Shown one piece after another: positions 9,901 to 23,761 of a stretch of 64,000 nt of DNA. The position numbers were made by a program, and so were the translations under genes. Numbering within the stretch: the stretch's first letter is position 1; every line of letters begins with the position of its first letter. The notes beneath the pieces were generated by a model. It saw only the letters and a list, made by a program, of their open reading frames with translations, was not told the origin of the DNA and did no database searches. The stretch is from Hymenopellis radicata (Eukaryota; Basidiomycota; Agaricomycetes; Agaricales; Physalacriaceae), in the NCBI GenBank assembly GCA_015501595.1, contig JADNRX010000250.1:1-64000 (forward strand), in the 5' to 3' direction.

Positions 9901-12900
9901 CCGGATTCGGTCAAAAAGACTGTACCGTAGTTATGGAACGAGACCGTAACTGGAATCGCAAATAATCCTCGTCACACCGGAGAGAACATTGGCCGCTGCG
10001 GTATAGCCACAGGCCGCCTCGACTGGTGCAGACGTACTATGGAGCAGCGGCCGTAGGTGACAGTCACTGAATACGTCCCGACGCCGACGTTGACGTGCCC
10101 CATCATGTAAATCACTCTCACTTGCCAATGTTTGACCGCCCCAACATTCCAGAACTCCTCGGAAGTCCGAAGCGCTCAAGTAAAGAGGACTACGAGGATC
10201 ATTGTGATGCGCCTCGGGCGTTGAGGCATCATACTTCCTCGTCGGCGAGTATCCGTGGCGGGGTGCTCATGATAGGAATAGCAGTCGCTTGGGAGCCCAG
10301 GGATGCGCTGGAAGTTGCCTCCCGATGCTCGAGTCAATCCCGCGGCCCTCGTAGCGATCCGCAACCCCATCCCATCAACATCTCCGGTTCCGGGTACGCT
10401 CACACCGAGGACTATATGATACTTCACAGGCGATCTCGCCCATTTCGTTCTCTGATCCGACAACATATCGTGGCTTTGCTTCGCTTGTCGAGGACGTTGG
10501 TATTTCACACGCGTCGATCGTGTTCGAGTGCCTGCTTTTAGTTGATGAACCCAATCTTATTTACGCGATCTGCTGATTTCGGGGCTAAGGTCGCAAAGCT
10601 GTGCAGCTCGATAACACGTGGGGTACTTGTGTACATGGCTACATCTCCGAGGACATTGTAGACAGCGATGTCAACAGAGCCGCCATCCACAACCGTCGAA
10701 ACGTTGTCCGTGTGTGATGAGAGTCGCGGGATGTGGACCGTTCATCATGACGGTCGTTCTGAAGCTGGGACGCTGCACCACTATTCTCTCTAGAACGTCG
10801 AGTGCTGGGCTTTCTTCAGGTGGACTCCGCTGAGAAACAGAGATATGATACGATATATGAGCATGAGGGAGTTGGAACTGATGTGCTCAGTTGACGGGAT
10901 CGTTTGATGGCGTACGGAAACACTTCGGTCATTGTAGTTCACTCTGGTCTCGAGGAAGTGACTACTTGGGAAGCGGAGATAATTAAATACTCGTTGCAAG
11001 GACCTGTGATACGTGCAGTCTCATATAGATATGATACACGTGAGCTGTGCAACAGAGTCGACTTTGATTTCGCCTCTAGCTCCAGGCCGTGAGTCTTATT
11101 ATTGAATCCGCGAAATGTAAATGTCAGCAGCGAATACAGATCAGCAGCTAGTGTTCTGGAGAAATTAACCTCACAACGGCCATAACCCCAATACATAACA
11201 ATTTGACGATTTACAAAGCACCTGCATTCTGGTGTGCATCTGGATGACCGTACGCTTAGCGTCCCAGGTAAAGCGAAAGAGATGCCGATACTAGTCGGCT
11301 CTGCCTCGCTCTAGTTTCAAGTCATATTTCAACTGGAATAAAGGCATGGCTCAAATGATGAGACGAAGGGGACGCTTCGGTCACCTTGTAGACGACACCA
11401 TCACATCGCCATCAGCTCTGAAAGGACAGCACGTGAGTTAGTATGGATCCGCAAGGGTTCCTTCCCGATGGCGCAAAACAGGCGACATCAGTCGCTCAAG
11501 AGGGAGGCAGATCCATCAGGTCCGGAGAGATCCCGCGTAATCTCGATCAGTGACTTGAATCTCATCACTCAGGTACCATTCCTAGGATGACGTAGAAGAT
11601 ATAACACAGCTTAGCCGATACTTTCGGACGACCTTCTTCGAGCACGGTCGTATTCCCAGGTTTCAAGTTGCCAGAACAATCTGTCAAGACCCTCAGACAC
11701 GCAGAAAGATGTATGATCATCGACTGACAGTTGATACATCGCACGCAATGCGAACTGTTAAGTTCGTAAGACGGAGCCTGGCTGAAAGTTCCCCGCGCTG
11801 GTTGAAGTCGCCACCAGTCATCTAATGAAAAGTCGGGAAGACGTTTTTGAGGTTTAGGCGAACGTGCGCTGTGTCCCGGAGGATAAACAGGTTCATAAGA
11901 CCAGTCCTGAGCACGAGGAAGAAACCATCTTTGAAATCGACGCATCCTGATAGCGCGTTCATGAGAACTCTTCTATAATTTCACTGGTAAAAGGTAGTCA
12001 GTCTGCCGAAGGTAAGACTAAGACGGATATAGAAAGGGTAAAGCCACATCGCCTGAACAAAGTCGTCTTGCTGTATCTCGACTACAAGTGAGCGCAGTTG
12101 GTCAAGCAGTGGGAGAAAGTTCCTTGTTTCAGTAGCATGGCCGACCATCCGCATTACAGATCCCCCGAGGAGGCATATCAATCCCGCCCTGGAAAGACTA
12201 TCGTGATTGTCCTGATCAAGGGATGTCCCGAAAAGACAAAAGTAAGCATGTTCGTGCGTACACAGGCAATGAAAGGAGGGATACAGTCATCCCTAGAATA
12301 GTAATCTTGAATCGTAATTAGCGCCCGTGATGCAGCAATCATAAAACATCCATATCTCGCGTTACTCGGACAGTGCAGCTACGCTGCTATATGCAGTTAC
12401 ATTGCTATATGCAGTGTTTGAGAGACAGTGTCACGTTCGGGAGAAGCAGGAGCTGGCATGTCGATAACATTCAGCGGCATGTGTCAAGGGCGTACAACGA
12501 GGGTCGCGTTTTGTACGCCTGAAGAGGAGGGGCCAATGACGGCGACGCGACGAGGAGGGCGCCCGAAGGAGCGTTCTTTAGAAGGCGATGAGCATCTCAA
12601 TCGATGCATGTCCCTTCACCTCACCCGTGTAGCGCATCACTCTTGGGAGGGCGTTTCGAAATGGCACGTTCAACATCGGATGTTTAAGAACGGCAATAAG
12701 TCTGCTACTTTTATCCGCTGGTATCTCTATCCAATATAAGGACCGGTGGACCTATATGAGGCTTTCAACTACAAATTTGCGGAGATGATAACCTGAGAGG
12801 ACATAAAGCACGGGGGTGGACTCAGGTTTCAAAGACGCCACTGACATTTTTCAATTGGGTGAAGCAGAGCGACGAGTGAAGAGGGCGGGAAAGGGTCGGA

Positions 12901-15900
12901 GACTTCGCGAAAGCAACGATCATGTCACATCAAGTCAGGTGTAAATCTGGGGGGAGAACGATAAGTAAATCAATACTACATGATGAACAAGTCAACTCAG
13001 GGAGTACCTAAGTTGACCGGCTGAGAAGAGTCCGGCATTCAAACAAGAAGTCTCCTTGACGGAGCGAGACTGGAGTTAATTAGTTCACCGGAAAACCCTC
13101 CAGCTACACGGAATCGCAGCGCCTAACGCGCAAGTATGGGTATGAGTTGGGGCTAAAACTATCTCGTCCTTGGCGGTCCCAGTGGGGTTTCCGCACGGCC
13201 CGCCATAACCACAGCGCATGGAGAGGCATATACATCGTGGGGATTTGGGGACGGCCTACAGGTGCACAGCCGGAATGAAACGGGTGCCCGACGGCATTCC
13301 AAGACATGCCGTGTGACGAGACCTGTCGTAAATCGATAACGCGTACAATACAGACCAAAGGGGGACAACGCACTCGATTGTACAGTGTAATACTATTCGC
13401 AAGTGTTGCGCGAGCGTATGACTGCGCAAAGGGCGGCACATGATCATAAGAGGTGTCGTTACAGACTTCGAATACACATCTCTGCCGCGCTGCTTGTCCA
13501 GGTCGTGGCACTTACGACATCGCGGCTTCGAGCGGACAGGGCTGTAGCAGCATGGAACTGTCCGGCAGACAAGACAAGACCGCTGAGAACGCCTCAACAC
13601 GTTAGAGGGGCATCATGCCATACTCAGCGAGCATCATGCTGCTTGTACGCTGCTGGGTGATGATGCTGTATCAAGACGGTGCGTAGGCGATCAGATCGGC
13701 CAGGTGTTTTATGACAGATGGGAAAGATATAGTGGTGATGCGCGTAGAGAAGGAGGAAGCATTTGGGTCGGCGAACAGTCTAATAAGCGCGTAAATCCTC
13801 ACACAACAGACTCGGAAACGAGCAAGGTGCGGATGAGCCGAACATACAAGCAACGGAGGGATTCCGGCGTGGCTGGGAGAAAAAAATCGTCGGATAAGGC
13901 ATCGCTGACAACGTTACAGCGAGCTTATGATGTGACAGATTTCGTGAACAACGGAGTCGGACTTTGATTCGGGGACGAGCTCAAAGCTGGCCTGTGGAGT
14001 TGTTGGCGCTTCGAGGGCTCTACGCTAGTTCTTCTTGGGCGGCTGATAAGAATAGTCTGTATATTATCGTGGTCCAGAAATACACCATTGACGGGATGCG
14101 GGGGAAGGAAGGCGGGGGAGAGAAAAATGGCGGTGAATCCATGGGTCGCCGCATGAAACGACACGCAAAGCGCATAATTAGAAATGAATTGTGGGCGTGA
14201 CCTTGCGAAAGGACTAGTGCGGGACGGACGTTGGTGTTGAGGCGGGATGTGTGGCTCGACAATCTAGTAGCCGCCTTGCCATAATGATGGTGTGAATGGA
14301 ACAACTGAATTCGTTGTCTGATCAACCAACTATAGGTACCGTGTAAGTACGCAGCATGTTCGTGTTCAAAAAAAGGGCGCACTTGACGATATGGAATGAT
14401 TTGCAAAGCCCAGCGATGCCCAACCTCTGAACCGACTCGTCAGTGAAAGAACATAGATTCTGAAGAGAGTGACAAACAATATTTATAATCCAGAAAAAGA
14501 TAAGATGGGCGGATACTGCCTGTCCGCCCAGTAACGTGGTACCTGCTAATTTCCGCCTGTGTAGACCAGCCGAATGAGCCCATAGAGCATCCGCGGGCGT
14601 CATCATGTCCGTGAGATTCGGACAGGTTAGGCCAGGAGGACCTCACAATGGGCGTTCAGTTAAGTATCCGAGGCCTACTAACGCCATGACTGTTCGAACA
14701 AATACCCGTCGGCAGCATGTTCCCCTGCGGATTTAGCGGTCACGAGCGTAGAAAAAAAGTATTGCGCTAGGAACGTGGCAGTATTGGCAGTAAAAGTCAC
14801 GGTCTTACGTACCTTCAGGTTAACTGCCAGAAAGACTTTTTAAGCAGTCTTTATCGGGCATGTCCCGGCAGCTTCAACGAATGTTCCCATGTTGTTCAGT
14901 CAAAGGCTAGATAGGCCATATCCGCTCGATTGAATGTCAGACTTCGAGCAGGGCCATCGTTGACTTTGTTTACACGTTGATGATGGGGGATAGGTGCCAA
15001 GATCCGGCGATCATATTACTTACCGAGCCAGTAACCTCGATCAGGTATCAACACCCTGACAATGACATTGCATTGAGCTATTCCCATCGATTGTATGAAT
15101 GTCAGTGTATAGAAACGTTAAGATTAGGCGAGGCGCTTGAGTACTTGTCAATGATGTCCAAGACTGGTTTCAATCTCCGAATGCGACATCACATTCGGCC
15201 ACTAATACTTGCTGTTGTTCGTTGACGTCCTCAGTCTGATCGGCAAGCCATTCGTGTAACGCTACGCCCACCGAACAGCCGGTCTGGGTCACTGGAAGTC
15301 GTCCTTCTCCGTCTCGAAGTCAAGATATGTTCGGAAGCATGTAGGAAGCCGGATAACAGAATTCAAAACGGAAATGTATTATGGCTAAGGCATGAATACT
15401 CACCATCTGTTCACCGCAGTATACACGAGTCCGGAAACGACTAGGCCCGTGGAGGCATTAAGCTCAGACTGAGTTTATAGTGTATATCTACGACATAAAA
15501 CCTCGTGCCTTCACGCGACGACTTGTCGGGATTCATTTCAGTGCAATCTAATGACACCATACAAAGCATATGCTTACCGGCAATATCGAACTTGAAAGGC
15601 TAAGGGACGGGTGAGCGGCCATGCTATGGTCTACCGTAACCCGCTGACATCACAGAAGCCCCTACACCAGGAGGTTAGCGCACGAATTTAATGGTACTGA
15701 ACGTAGAACGTACCACGCGCTCCTCGGGAGGCCTAGGCGAGTGTGTAAATGCAGGTGTGTATGCATCGGCTAATAGCCAAGTACCCTCATCAGCAAGACG
15801 CCGACCAAAGGAAGGGCGACCGCGCCGCATGTTGAATGGACTAAACCAAGACTGGCAGCTGGCTGCGTGAATGGAGATGTTTATCGCAAGTGCAGTCCAT

Positions 15901-18900
15901 TCATAGCCAAGTAACCGAGGGCCGAAGGGATGATACGATCGCGGCGTCCTTTACTATTCCTGTTGAGCCTGGTGTCCGTGCGAGTCGAAGACAAGTCCAG
16001 AAGACGTCCGTGTCACGGCTGGAGGTACCGGAGAGATACAGAAACTCTCCGTCGGTCATGAAGGTACGAAACCAAAACAGACCGTGATCGTCACGGGAAC
16101 CCACGTGGACAGAGGGAGAAATGATCAAGCCCTCATGGTGAAGTGGCTACACGTACTCGCATACTTGGTGGACGTTCAAGTCCATATTAGGATACTGTTT
16201 TCCTTCCCTTCTTCCTTCACGTGTTATTCACTACATTTAACCATTTTAGCCGTGTCCCCTTCGCGTGTGAGCGAGCCTACATGTCCAGGTAATCGCTTGC
16301 CTTCTAAGCCCATTACCGGCAGTACGCCACTTAATTTACTTCAATTAACATCCCTAAGGAGAGAGTTCAAAACACCAGAGTCCGCTCTGCCGTCCCGATG
16401 GCTGTAGAATGATAAGTCATTTGATTTGGCGAAAATCAAAGTGAGCCTCACGTGATTCGAGACTGTGCTTCCGTGTCTGATCCCATTTTCTCGTTTCTCG
16501 ATGTCAAGTAGAAGACGTGAATCTCTCCATACTCATCACGGTTACCGCCGTAGGCTGTCTCAACTGCGTCTCACTGTGGGCGGTAAGAGAGAGCGCTCCG
16601 GTGACACACTTCTCCACTTGTCCGACTGGCACTGAGGTTACCTTGTGCCGAGCGAGTGCAACAAATCTCAATAGGTGCAATCACGCGTCCCATACCGGTT
16701 GAAGGCACGGTGGGATGCGCGTTTCATCGCCAAATGTTGCTTACACTCATCTGGAAAGGATTTTCTGATTCGTACGTCTGTAACAACCCTTGTCGTGGGC
16801 CTCTTCACGATCGTCTTTTGCGACGTTGTGATGCGCGCGTTGGCCAGCGGCGCGCATACCATTCCCGAGCCCCCGACCAAGGCCTCTGCTCAACATGAGC
16901 GTTTCAGTGTTACTCATATCGCGAGACGCCAGGACTTGGACGGAAGCAATGACCTCTCGTTCACTGGTGCATGTCTCTTTTGTTGAAAGACCGGCCGTGG
17001 TGAGGCGTGCAAGGAACAACTATCCAGGGCGTAGAATCTTGGCGAACCTGGCTCCAGCGACCTTTACTCCGCCGTCTAATTATCTACCCGACCCTTGCTC
17101 GCTTTAATCTACCTGGCTCCTCGCATTGCCTGTGATAGGATATGACCCCGCCACATCTACACTCCGGGAGCCGACATTACAGTGTTGCCAGAGCGCTGAG
17201 GAGACCAAGTCAAACCCAAACTCAGGCTAACTGACCGCCAATGTGAGACATTCGCGAGGGTGGAGCTCATTTATCTGTAATTGTCTTACAAAAGGCTTGG
17301 TCCTGGTTGCAAGAGGCTGTTGCAATATCATGTTCATAAATAATATGCTCATTTGCACGGATAGATGTACTAGTACCGCCTGAAGCTCCTCCAGGATTTC
17401 GAACTCTTGCGACGATTTCTAGTGCAGGTAGCGGGAATCGAACCTCGAGCCGTTGACAGAGCACGTGTCCATTACAACTTTGCTTCCGCACGTTAACGAC
17501 ACCATATACGTCGCCTCTCAGAGAAGCTCAGCCTCCTGTTTTCAAATTTTCTCTTCAGCGTTCCTGTGCGAGAATCGCCGGGATGTACTCCGTCGGGACT
17601 GGGTCGGCTACTCTGTGTAATTCGTCCTCAAAGCAAAACAAGCACCTATGCAGGCCCCTCTCTTCGAGATCCGCCATCAAAAGGGGGTACATTGTGTCTA
17701 TCTTCTACTTGCGTGGCTGTGCATAACATAGTTCAACTTGATAGTTGGCATGAGAGTGCAACTTCGGGACGCGAATTTCAATCTGAACCTCGTCTTTCAC
17801 GGGTTATTATCGCCTGCCTTCCCTCTGTGCTTACAGTGTTCCGTTCTAACGTCACAATTGTCTTTACGACACGTCTAGTGACGCGCCCGCTGTACATTCA
17901 CAATGTGCACAACGCGCTGGCGCCCATGCTGTGATGTTGTATTCTATTCTCGTCTATCATCAAAATTGAATCGGAGCTTAATCTCTCGCGCTCCGAGGCC
18001 AATCTGATCGCGCGCCGAGGATCTCACATCGCTTAGAGGTATGCCTGTACTGAGAGCTGAAACTACGGCGCTGCCGCTGCACACGTTGGATACTCGTCCA
18101 GCATAGGCTCCCGCTCCCCCGTGCTGGGCTCACGGCGGCTCAGAACGTGCGTTCCTCATCGATCCCATGCGATACCAACTAAGGGATGTACATTCAATCC
18201 TTTCGTCTGGTTTTTGGATATCATACAAATTACCCAACCCTTCAAGGTCAATATCGAATCGGGCCGCGTAGAGATACCCTAGTCGATTTGGGTTACCGTG
18301 ACCGCCAGATAATCATGCGCATTCAAACCTCCCACCGCAATGCTGACGTTTGGGTCCGTGGACATAATCTCCATGTTTCTGTCATGGTCTGTTCCACATT
18401 CCTCGAGCGAGATACACTCTGGATTGAGCGGCAAGTCTCGTCCCAGGTACAAAAATAGTGCTGCTTACAGGTCATAGCGCCCCTGCGACGCCGATGGCGG
18501 GGCATATGCGGTGCGTCATTGCTCGAGGTGCACGTTCAGGCACCGAGGCTGTTTCTACAATACCGCCAAAGCTGACTTCATGTCTTACTTCGAGATTGAA
18601 GCTGCGGCTGGCAAGCGAGAGTGTTTCGTGGTCCTTGCGATGGTATAGGAGGGTAGTCAGCCCTCGGCATCCATCAGATTATCGCCCAAATTGGAAGGGT
18701 TGGGACCGTTGGGTACTTACCGTTCAGGCGAAGGCTGTCGTGGGAGCCCTCTTTAATCGTCCTCAATGTCACGCTTGGTTATCCCCATATACTCATTTTC
18801 GAAAAGGACCAATTATCGCCTCGGTCGCTGATGGCTCGGAAATGGACAAACATGTCCGGTGATGGATCTCAGATCTCTATGTTGGCCAGAGCCCTGATTG

Positions 18901-19007
18901 GGGTTATTTAAGAGCGAACGAGGAGGACTGGACAGAGGCCAACCCCGGTACTCACACTGGACAATAACCCGCGACAGCCACAAACGACCTCGTCATCCCT
19001 TATCACT
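6939..19007. other. Gene desert of about 12 kb
   Basis: No open frame here exceeds about 150 codons and none shows a recognisable domain, conserved exon chain or transposon protein motif on either strand. Base composition looks balanced by eye. The stretch could be old transposon debris mutated beyond recognition, a non-coding RNA region or structural heterochromatin. A small imperfect repeat (gctatatgcagt, twice) lies at about 12390-12415. I cannot support any gene in it. Confidence 0.5.
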
Positions 19008-20092
19008 ATGCTATCCCGGGAACGTCGCTCTTGGACTGCTAAAGAAGACCAGCTTCTCCGCGAGGCCGTCGCGAAAGGTTTGTCGCTTGCTGTTGCGCTG
19101 TATCTCGTCTCATCACGTTCCATAGAGGATCCAAACACGCAGAACCCATCCAAGTGGCATGCCATCGCCAAGCATGTCCCCGACCGGACCAACAAAGACT
19201 GCCGTAAACGTTGGTTTGCCAAAATGGCCAGCGACGTCGTAAAAGGTGGCTGGGCGCCGGACGAGGACGAGAGGCTTGTGAAGGCCATCGAGCGTTATGG
19301 TACGCGCTGGAGTATGGTCGCCAGTTTGGTTGGAACGCGTAATAGCGATCGTAGGTCTTTCCGCGCAGTCGCCATTATGCACCGTGCTTACACCACTTTA
19401 GAATGCGCTAAACGCTGGACGGACACCTTGAATCCCTCCATTGATCGCACAAGTTGGACTCCCGAAAGCGATGCCATGCTGATTAGCGCCGTGAACGAGC
19501 ACGGGAAGCTATGGACGAAGATCGTCAAGACATACTTCCCTGGAAGGACTGGCCTTAGCGCGAAGAACAGGTCAGACGACACACCCCTTCTCCTTCCGCG
19601 TCATGCTCATGTCTGCTCTTTAGATACAACTCCATTACACGTTTCAACTCTGATCGCACTCGCCGCCCGTCCAAAAGCACGTCGTCGACATCTAGTTCTG
19701 CTAGCGTGTCTCCCATAACACCAAGCATGAGCATCCCCGATGGTCCATTCTCACATACATCTTCCCACCACAAGTCGGACGTTTCCTTTGACATGCACAC
19801 CTGGGGATCACTCTCGTCCCCATATCCATCCCCCGCATATTCCTCATCGACGTTCCCAGAGGACGCGCTTCTCGCATTCCCGCCTCAATCTCCATACGAC
19901 TCAAATATTTCGTCACCGTTCTCGAGCGCAAGCGAGAGTGGGTACGAGTACCCACAACCTACCCTGCCGCAATCCAGTTTCGATTTGGCTGGCCCGGCAG
20001 ACCAACATTGGGCGACAACCAACCAGGTGTATGAGCCCCAACATTGGGAGCGCTACCGGCAGCCTAGCCAACAGGTCGGATACATGTATTGA
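19008..20092 (+). CDS. Myb-type protein with three SANT/Myb repeats
   Basis: Four exons: 19008-19077, 19126-19350, 19402-19570 and 19624-20092; phases close to give 310 residues. Repeat 1 (about residues 7-56) has W..KED..L..AV, then KWHAIAKHVP and KDCRKRW. Repeat 2 (about 64-108) starts GGWAPDEDE and ends GTRNSDQCAKRW. Repeat 3 (about 116-165) starts TSWTPESD and ends GRTGLSAKNRYNSI. The Trp spacing and the R-T/N-S.Q/DC..RW signatures fit c-Myb-like R1R2R3 DNA-binding domains. The remaining C-terminal 140 or so residues are Ser/Pro/Tyr-rich and look like an activation region. The short exon 1 splits repeat 1, and alternative donors within 19341-19351 were settled by the NSDQC motif. It is expected to act in the nucleus as a transcription regulator; targets are unknown. 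Confidence 0.9.
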
Positions 20093-22466
20093 CCTGTCTC
20101 GCGTTTGACACGCGCCATATGCTTGCTACTCTTCCGCTATGAACCCTTGTATCGCATACTATGTCTTGTACTACCTCCCTATTGTCTTTTTTATTGTTGC
20201 CACCTTTTTGTATGTAGAACTAAGGTATAGATCGTGTTCCTGTGTGTGTATAGATATATCTGATTCTACTCCGAATCCCTGAACAATCGGCGGAAGACAA
20301 GAAAGCGAGAAGTGTACAGGACAGCAAGAAGTGTACAGGGTCGTCCGATGATGCATTGTTCCGGAAAGACAGGACGTGCGACTAAAAGGAAATGACATGT
20401 GGGCTGGTCCCTCTCAAATGGCTGGGCGCACAGCCAGGTTGGTTTCAAACTTTGTGGCGCGCTGACTGAGTTGACAAACCGTATTAGTACTTTGTAGGAG
20501 ATCTGCAGCATTAGCCGTGAACTCCAACGGCAGGTAGAGGCAACCGAGTGAAGCTAGCTTAAAGGTGAGACCGTAAGACGGGGTGGGAATGGTACGATGT
20601 GAGAAACCGTATGGAAGAAGTCCTCAGGACACCCAGACCGCTTTTGTCTTCCCGCTTTCCCTGCACGTGGGGGTACTCATGACCGTGGCGAAGACATCAG
20701 GCTTCCGTGTCCATGCCCAAATTAGTCGTATTGGTAGAGCTATATACAGATGTATTGCACATGTCCGCCCATGGTGGCAATTTTGGTTCCCTCGAAGCGG
20801 ACAAGTTCGGGATCAGCCAGCATGATTAGCAAGGACGAACGCTAACACGCTTCTTTTACCCCATATGATTGGATGCTCCGTCGTCAAGTGCACACTTACA
20901 TGTATACACGAGTGCCCTTATCAAGAATCGGACGATTGAAAGATGCGTGATTCTAGGAGCAGGAGATTTACCCTCTATCTGTCCTTGTCCTTCGTCTTCG
21001 GAAAGTATCCCGTCCCTGCCGGATAGGACACACAGTGGATCCATCAACGATTAACGCTGAAGTCGGAGGCGCGCTTTACTTGAGGAAAATCCGGACACAC
21101 GGAGCAAGTGGCGAGAACAAAAGGTGTAGCCTTTCCACCGAAACATGCGATTTACCGAAATAACAGGTCGACGACACATGCCTCACATGAGCATAGAACA
21201 ACCGCTGATGGGGCAATACGTCGTGTGGGATTACGCTCACCGCAGTCAGCCAATTGACGTTTCCGGCCACATACGGAGAATTGTATCCTTATCAACGCCT
21301 AGCTAAGCTTGTAATGCGCGGTGGAAGTTGACTAGATGAAACGCCTGGACGCGGGAAGATGGGGCAAGTCCAACGGGAAATATGATTGGCTGGCTGGCGA
21401 GCCAAATGAATGTTCGATGCTGGCTTTCGGGGGAAGACTTCGACACGTGCAAGCGCGAGAACTAGATCCTTGCCGCGTGGAACGGAAAGAATACGCAAAG
21501 ATAGACGCCAGAGCTAGCGATATAGAAAGAAACGTGGAAAAGACGGCAGCTGAGTGTCGCGGGTGTCTCGGCACTCAAGGGAGAGTTCCGAATTCCACGT
21601 AAGTAGAGTCAAGAGTGGGCGAATGAGAGGTTCTGGAGAGGGCGAAAGGTGGAATGAGTCAGACGGTCCGGCTATGCGTAGCGTCCGGACCGAACCGAAG
21701 ATCATCCGAAGACATTGGTCGAACTATATAGCTAATACAATAAAGGTTGAACGAATGCGTAGCTGTCAATCATGTACACAGACGTACTCAAGCCTCCTTC
21801 ATGTCATCAGGCTCTCCGATACCATGTATAAACACTGGCGGCCAGGAATACTTACTCTAGACGTTGTGAAAGGGAAGATTAATATCGAAGGACAGCACAG
21901 AATTACGGAGCCAGGGTGGCAGTCACTTCATGGACGTTGAACGTGGAATCCCCAGATGACGAAGCGTGTGCGGGTTTGTTGATCAAATTTTCGTCCTCCT
22001 CCTCAGTACACAGTCACTCAGGCAAACGGTAGAGACTCTAAAAATGAATAGAGCGACTCCATATCACTCGGGCCTACAAGTAACTAAAGCACCAGTAACA
22101 GAGAGCATGCATCATAGACTTGCAAACAGAGAACAACCGCGTGAATCAACAGAAAGTAGGATATTAAAGCGAGGATTGCCGGCCTTCTTTTGCGTACCGC
22201 GCCTGACAGGAATTCTGCTGTACACTGGCTGTACAGAAAGCAGGGATGTGAAGGGTAAGAGAATCACACAAATCGACATGGATGGTGAACGTCAAGAGAA
22301 GGTTTGGACCTTTCTTGCCGAGGTGCCGGAAAGGGGCCGTTACCTTTTTGGTCTAACAAAAGCCCCTCACGACTCACGCACCTTCACCCCCATCATTGTG
22401 CTAATCATTTATAAGACGCGTCGCTCTCTGCGCGCGCGTTATTTATGTGTTCACGTCGCGTGTTAC
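20093..22466. other. Intergenic region, no supported gene
   Basis: Contains the 3' flank of the Myb gene and short unrelated open frames only. A small direct repeat (agaagtgtacag, twice) lies at about 20310-20338. Nothing else is recognisable. Confidence 0.5.
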
Positions 22467-22957
22467 ATGACAACTCATTCACCCTCCCCTTCATCTCCCA
22501 AACGCGTTCCCAAGCGATTGCGCCCTAATGTGGAGCATGCGGTGGCCACCGCCCTCGGTTCTGGTTCGGTGCGACAGACATTGTGTCTTGACGTTTGGGC
22601 GCGATCGTCGTCAGATCTGTCCTTGACGTTTAAGATGACTTGGACGACGGCGTTAGAGAGCTCTATTCGTCTAAGAGGTAATTTAGTTTTCGCAGCCCAG
22701 AAAACACCCGTTCCTTTGAGGCGGTTGCAAAAAGCTCTGGGGACAATCCTTACCAGAATGATCAGACTGACGGGGCCGTACACGAGGCTGGCTTGGCAAT
22801 GCCCAGCGTGTTTCCTTCTGTTGAATCGCCCGCGATTCGTGTCATTGTCAAGAACGTTAGCGTTATCATTTGCCTCACCTGGTTCTCACCTGTATTCGTA
22901 CTCGTATCGTCATCGTCCCACTCTTCTTTCCCGCTGCATCTTCCCTCATTGCTAAAC
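22467..22957 (+). CDS. Hypothetical basic protein, weak
   Basis: An open frame of about 163 codons from ATG 22467, preceded by a T/A-rich stretch (tttataag near 22409) and a GCGCGCG run. The product starts with a Ser/Pro-rich segment followed by KRVPKRLRP, a possible nuclear localisation signal, then becomes Arg/Leu/Ser-rich with no clear fold. It could be the first exon of a spliced gene rather than a whole gene. No family is recognised, and the later part may be chance coding. Confidence 0.22.
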
Positions 22958-23761
22958 CTAGACTTACCTGCTCTATCAGTCCGAACTCTTCGCTATGCAT
23001 AGCCTCACCGCAATTTGCCCATTTCATTCACAGAGTGTTCGAAAATATCCGTCCGTCTTCGCCGGTAGTCATGCTCGCACTGAATTACCTCTGGCGCTTA
23101 CAAGTTCGGGCGCTGGGATCTCAGGGTGTGGGTGATAAACCAGGAATCAAGTATGGAATGGCTGTGGTTGCCGTCATGACAGCCACAAATTCCTCGAGCA
23201 GTACGTATGATGCATGTCTCCTCTAATACATTGCTTAGGAGGACGATAGCAAACCATACGCAAATAAACCGTTTCTGGTTTCAAAACCTCAGAGATCTCC
23301 CGTCTCGAATTTGAATTCTTGAGTGGACTCGGATTCGAATTATTTGTTGACGAGGCGATGCACGTCTGGTGGTTGTGGCTTCAAGTTTAGGTCCAGATAT
23401 CAACCCGAGACGTTCTCGGCGAGTGTCAGCTTTCTCATGCATCCTGATCATCGTGTCAGGCAGCACCCTCAAACTATCCTCCACCTTCGAAGCAGCGTTG
23501 CTTTCTACCTGCGAACATCACTCCCGAAAGAAAAGCCATTCTCCGCTTAACCATGCAATCTCAAAGATGTCCATATCGTCTCTATGCTCCTCCTAACTAT
23601 CACTCTCGGTAGCTTAGTTAATTGGGTTTTACTTGAACATAGTAATGACCATAGACAATGGACCCTCCAATTCACGCTTGTATCCTTAATTACTGTTGTA
23701 TTATTATATGCGTACAGGCTGTCAAAATTACGAGGTCATTGCGCACCATGAGGTGGCCCTT

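Noticed and set aside
10095..10541. 148-codon frame in the gene desert
   Set aside because: Composition is Arg/Ser/His-rich like random translated sequence, and an equally long frame overlaps it on the other strand.
17424..17495. tRNA-like B box (GGTTCGATTCC on the minus strand)
   Set aside because: The T-loop core matches, but the T stem does not pair, no acceptor partner for TACCTGC is found upstream, and the anticodon arm cannot be drawn. It is a chance match or decayed relic.
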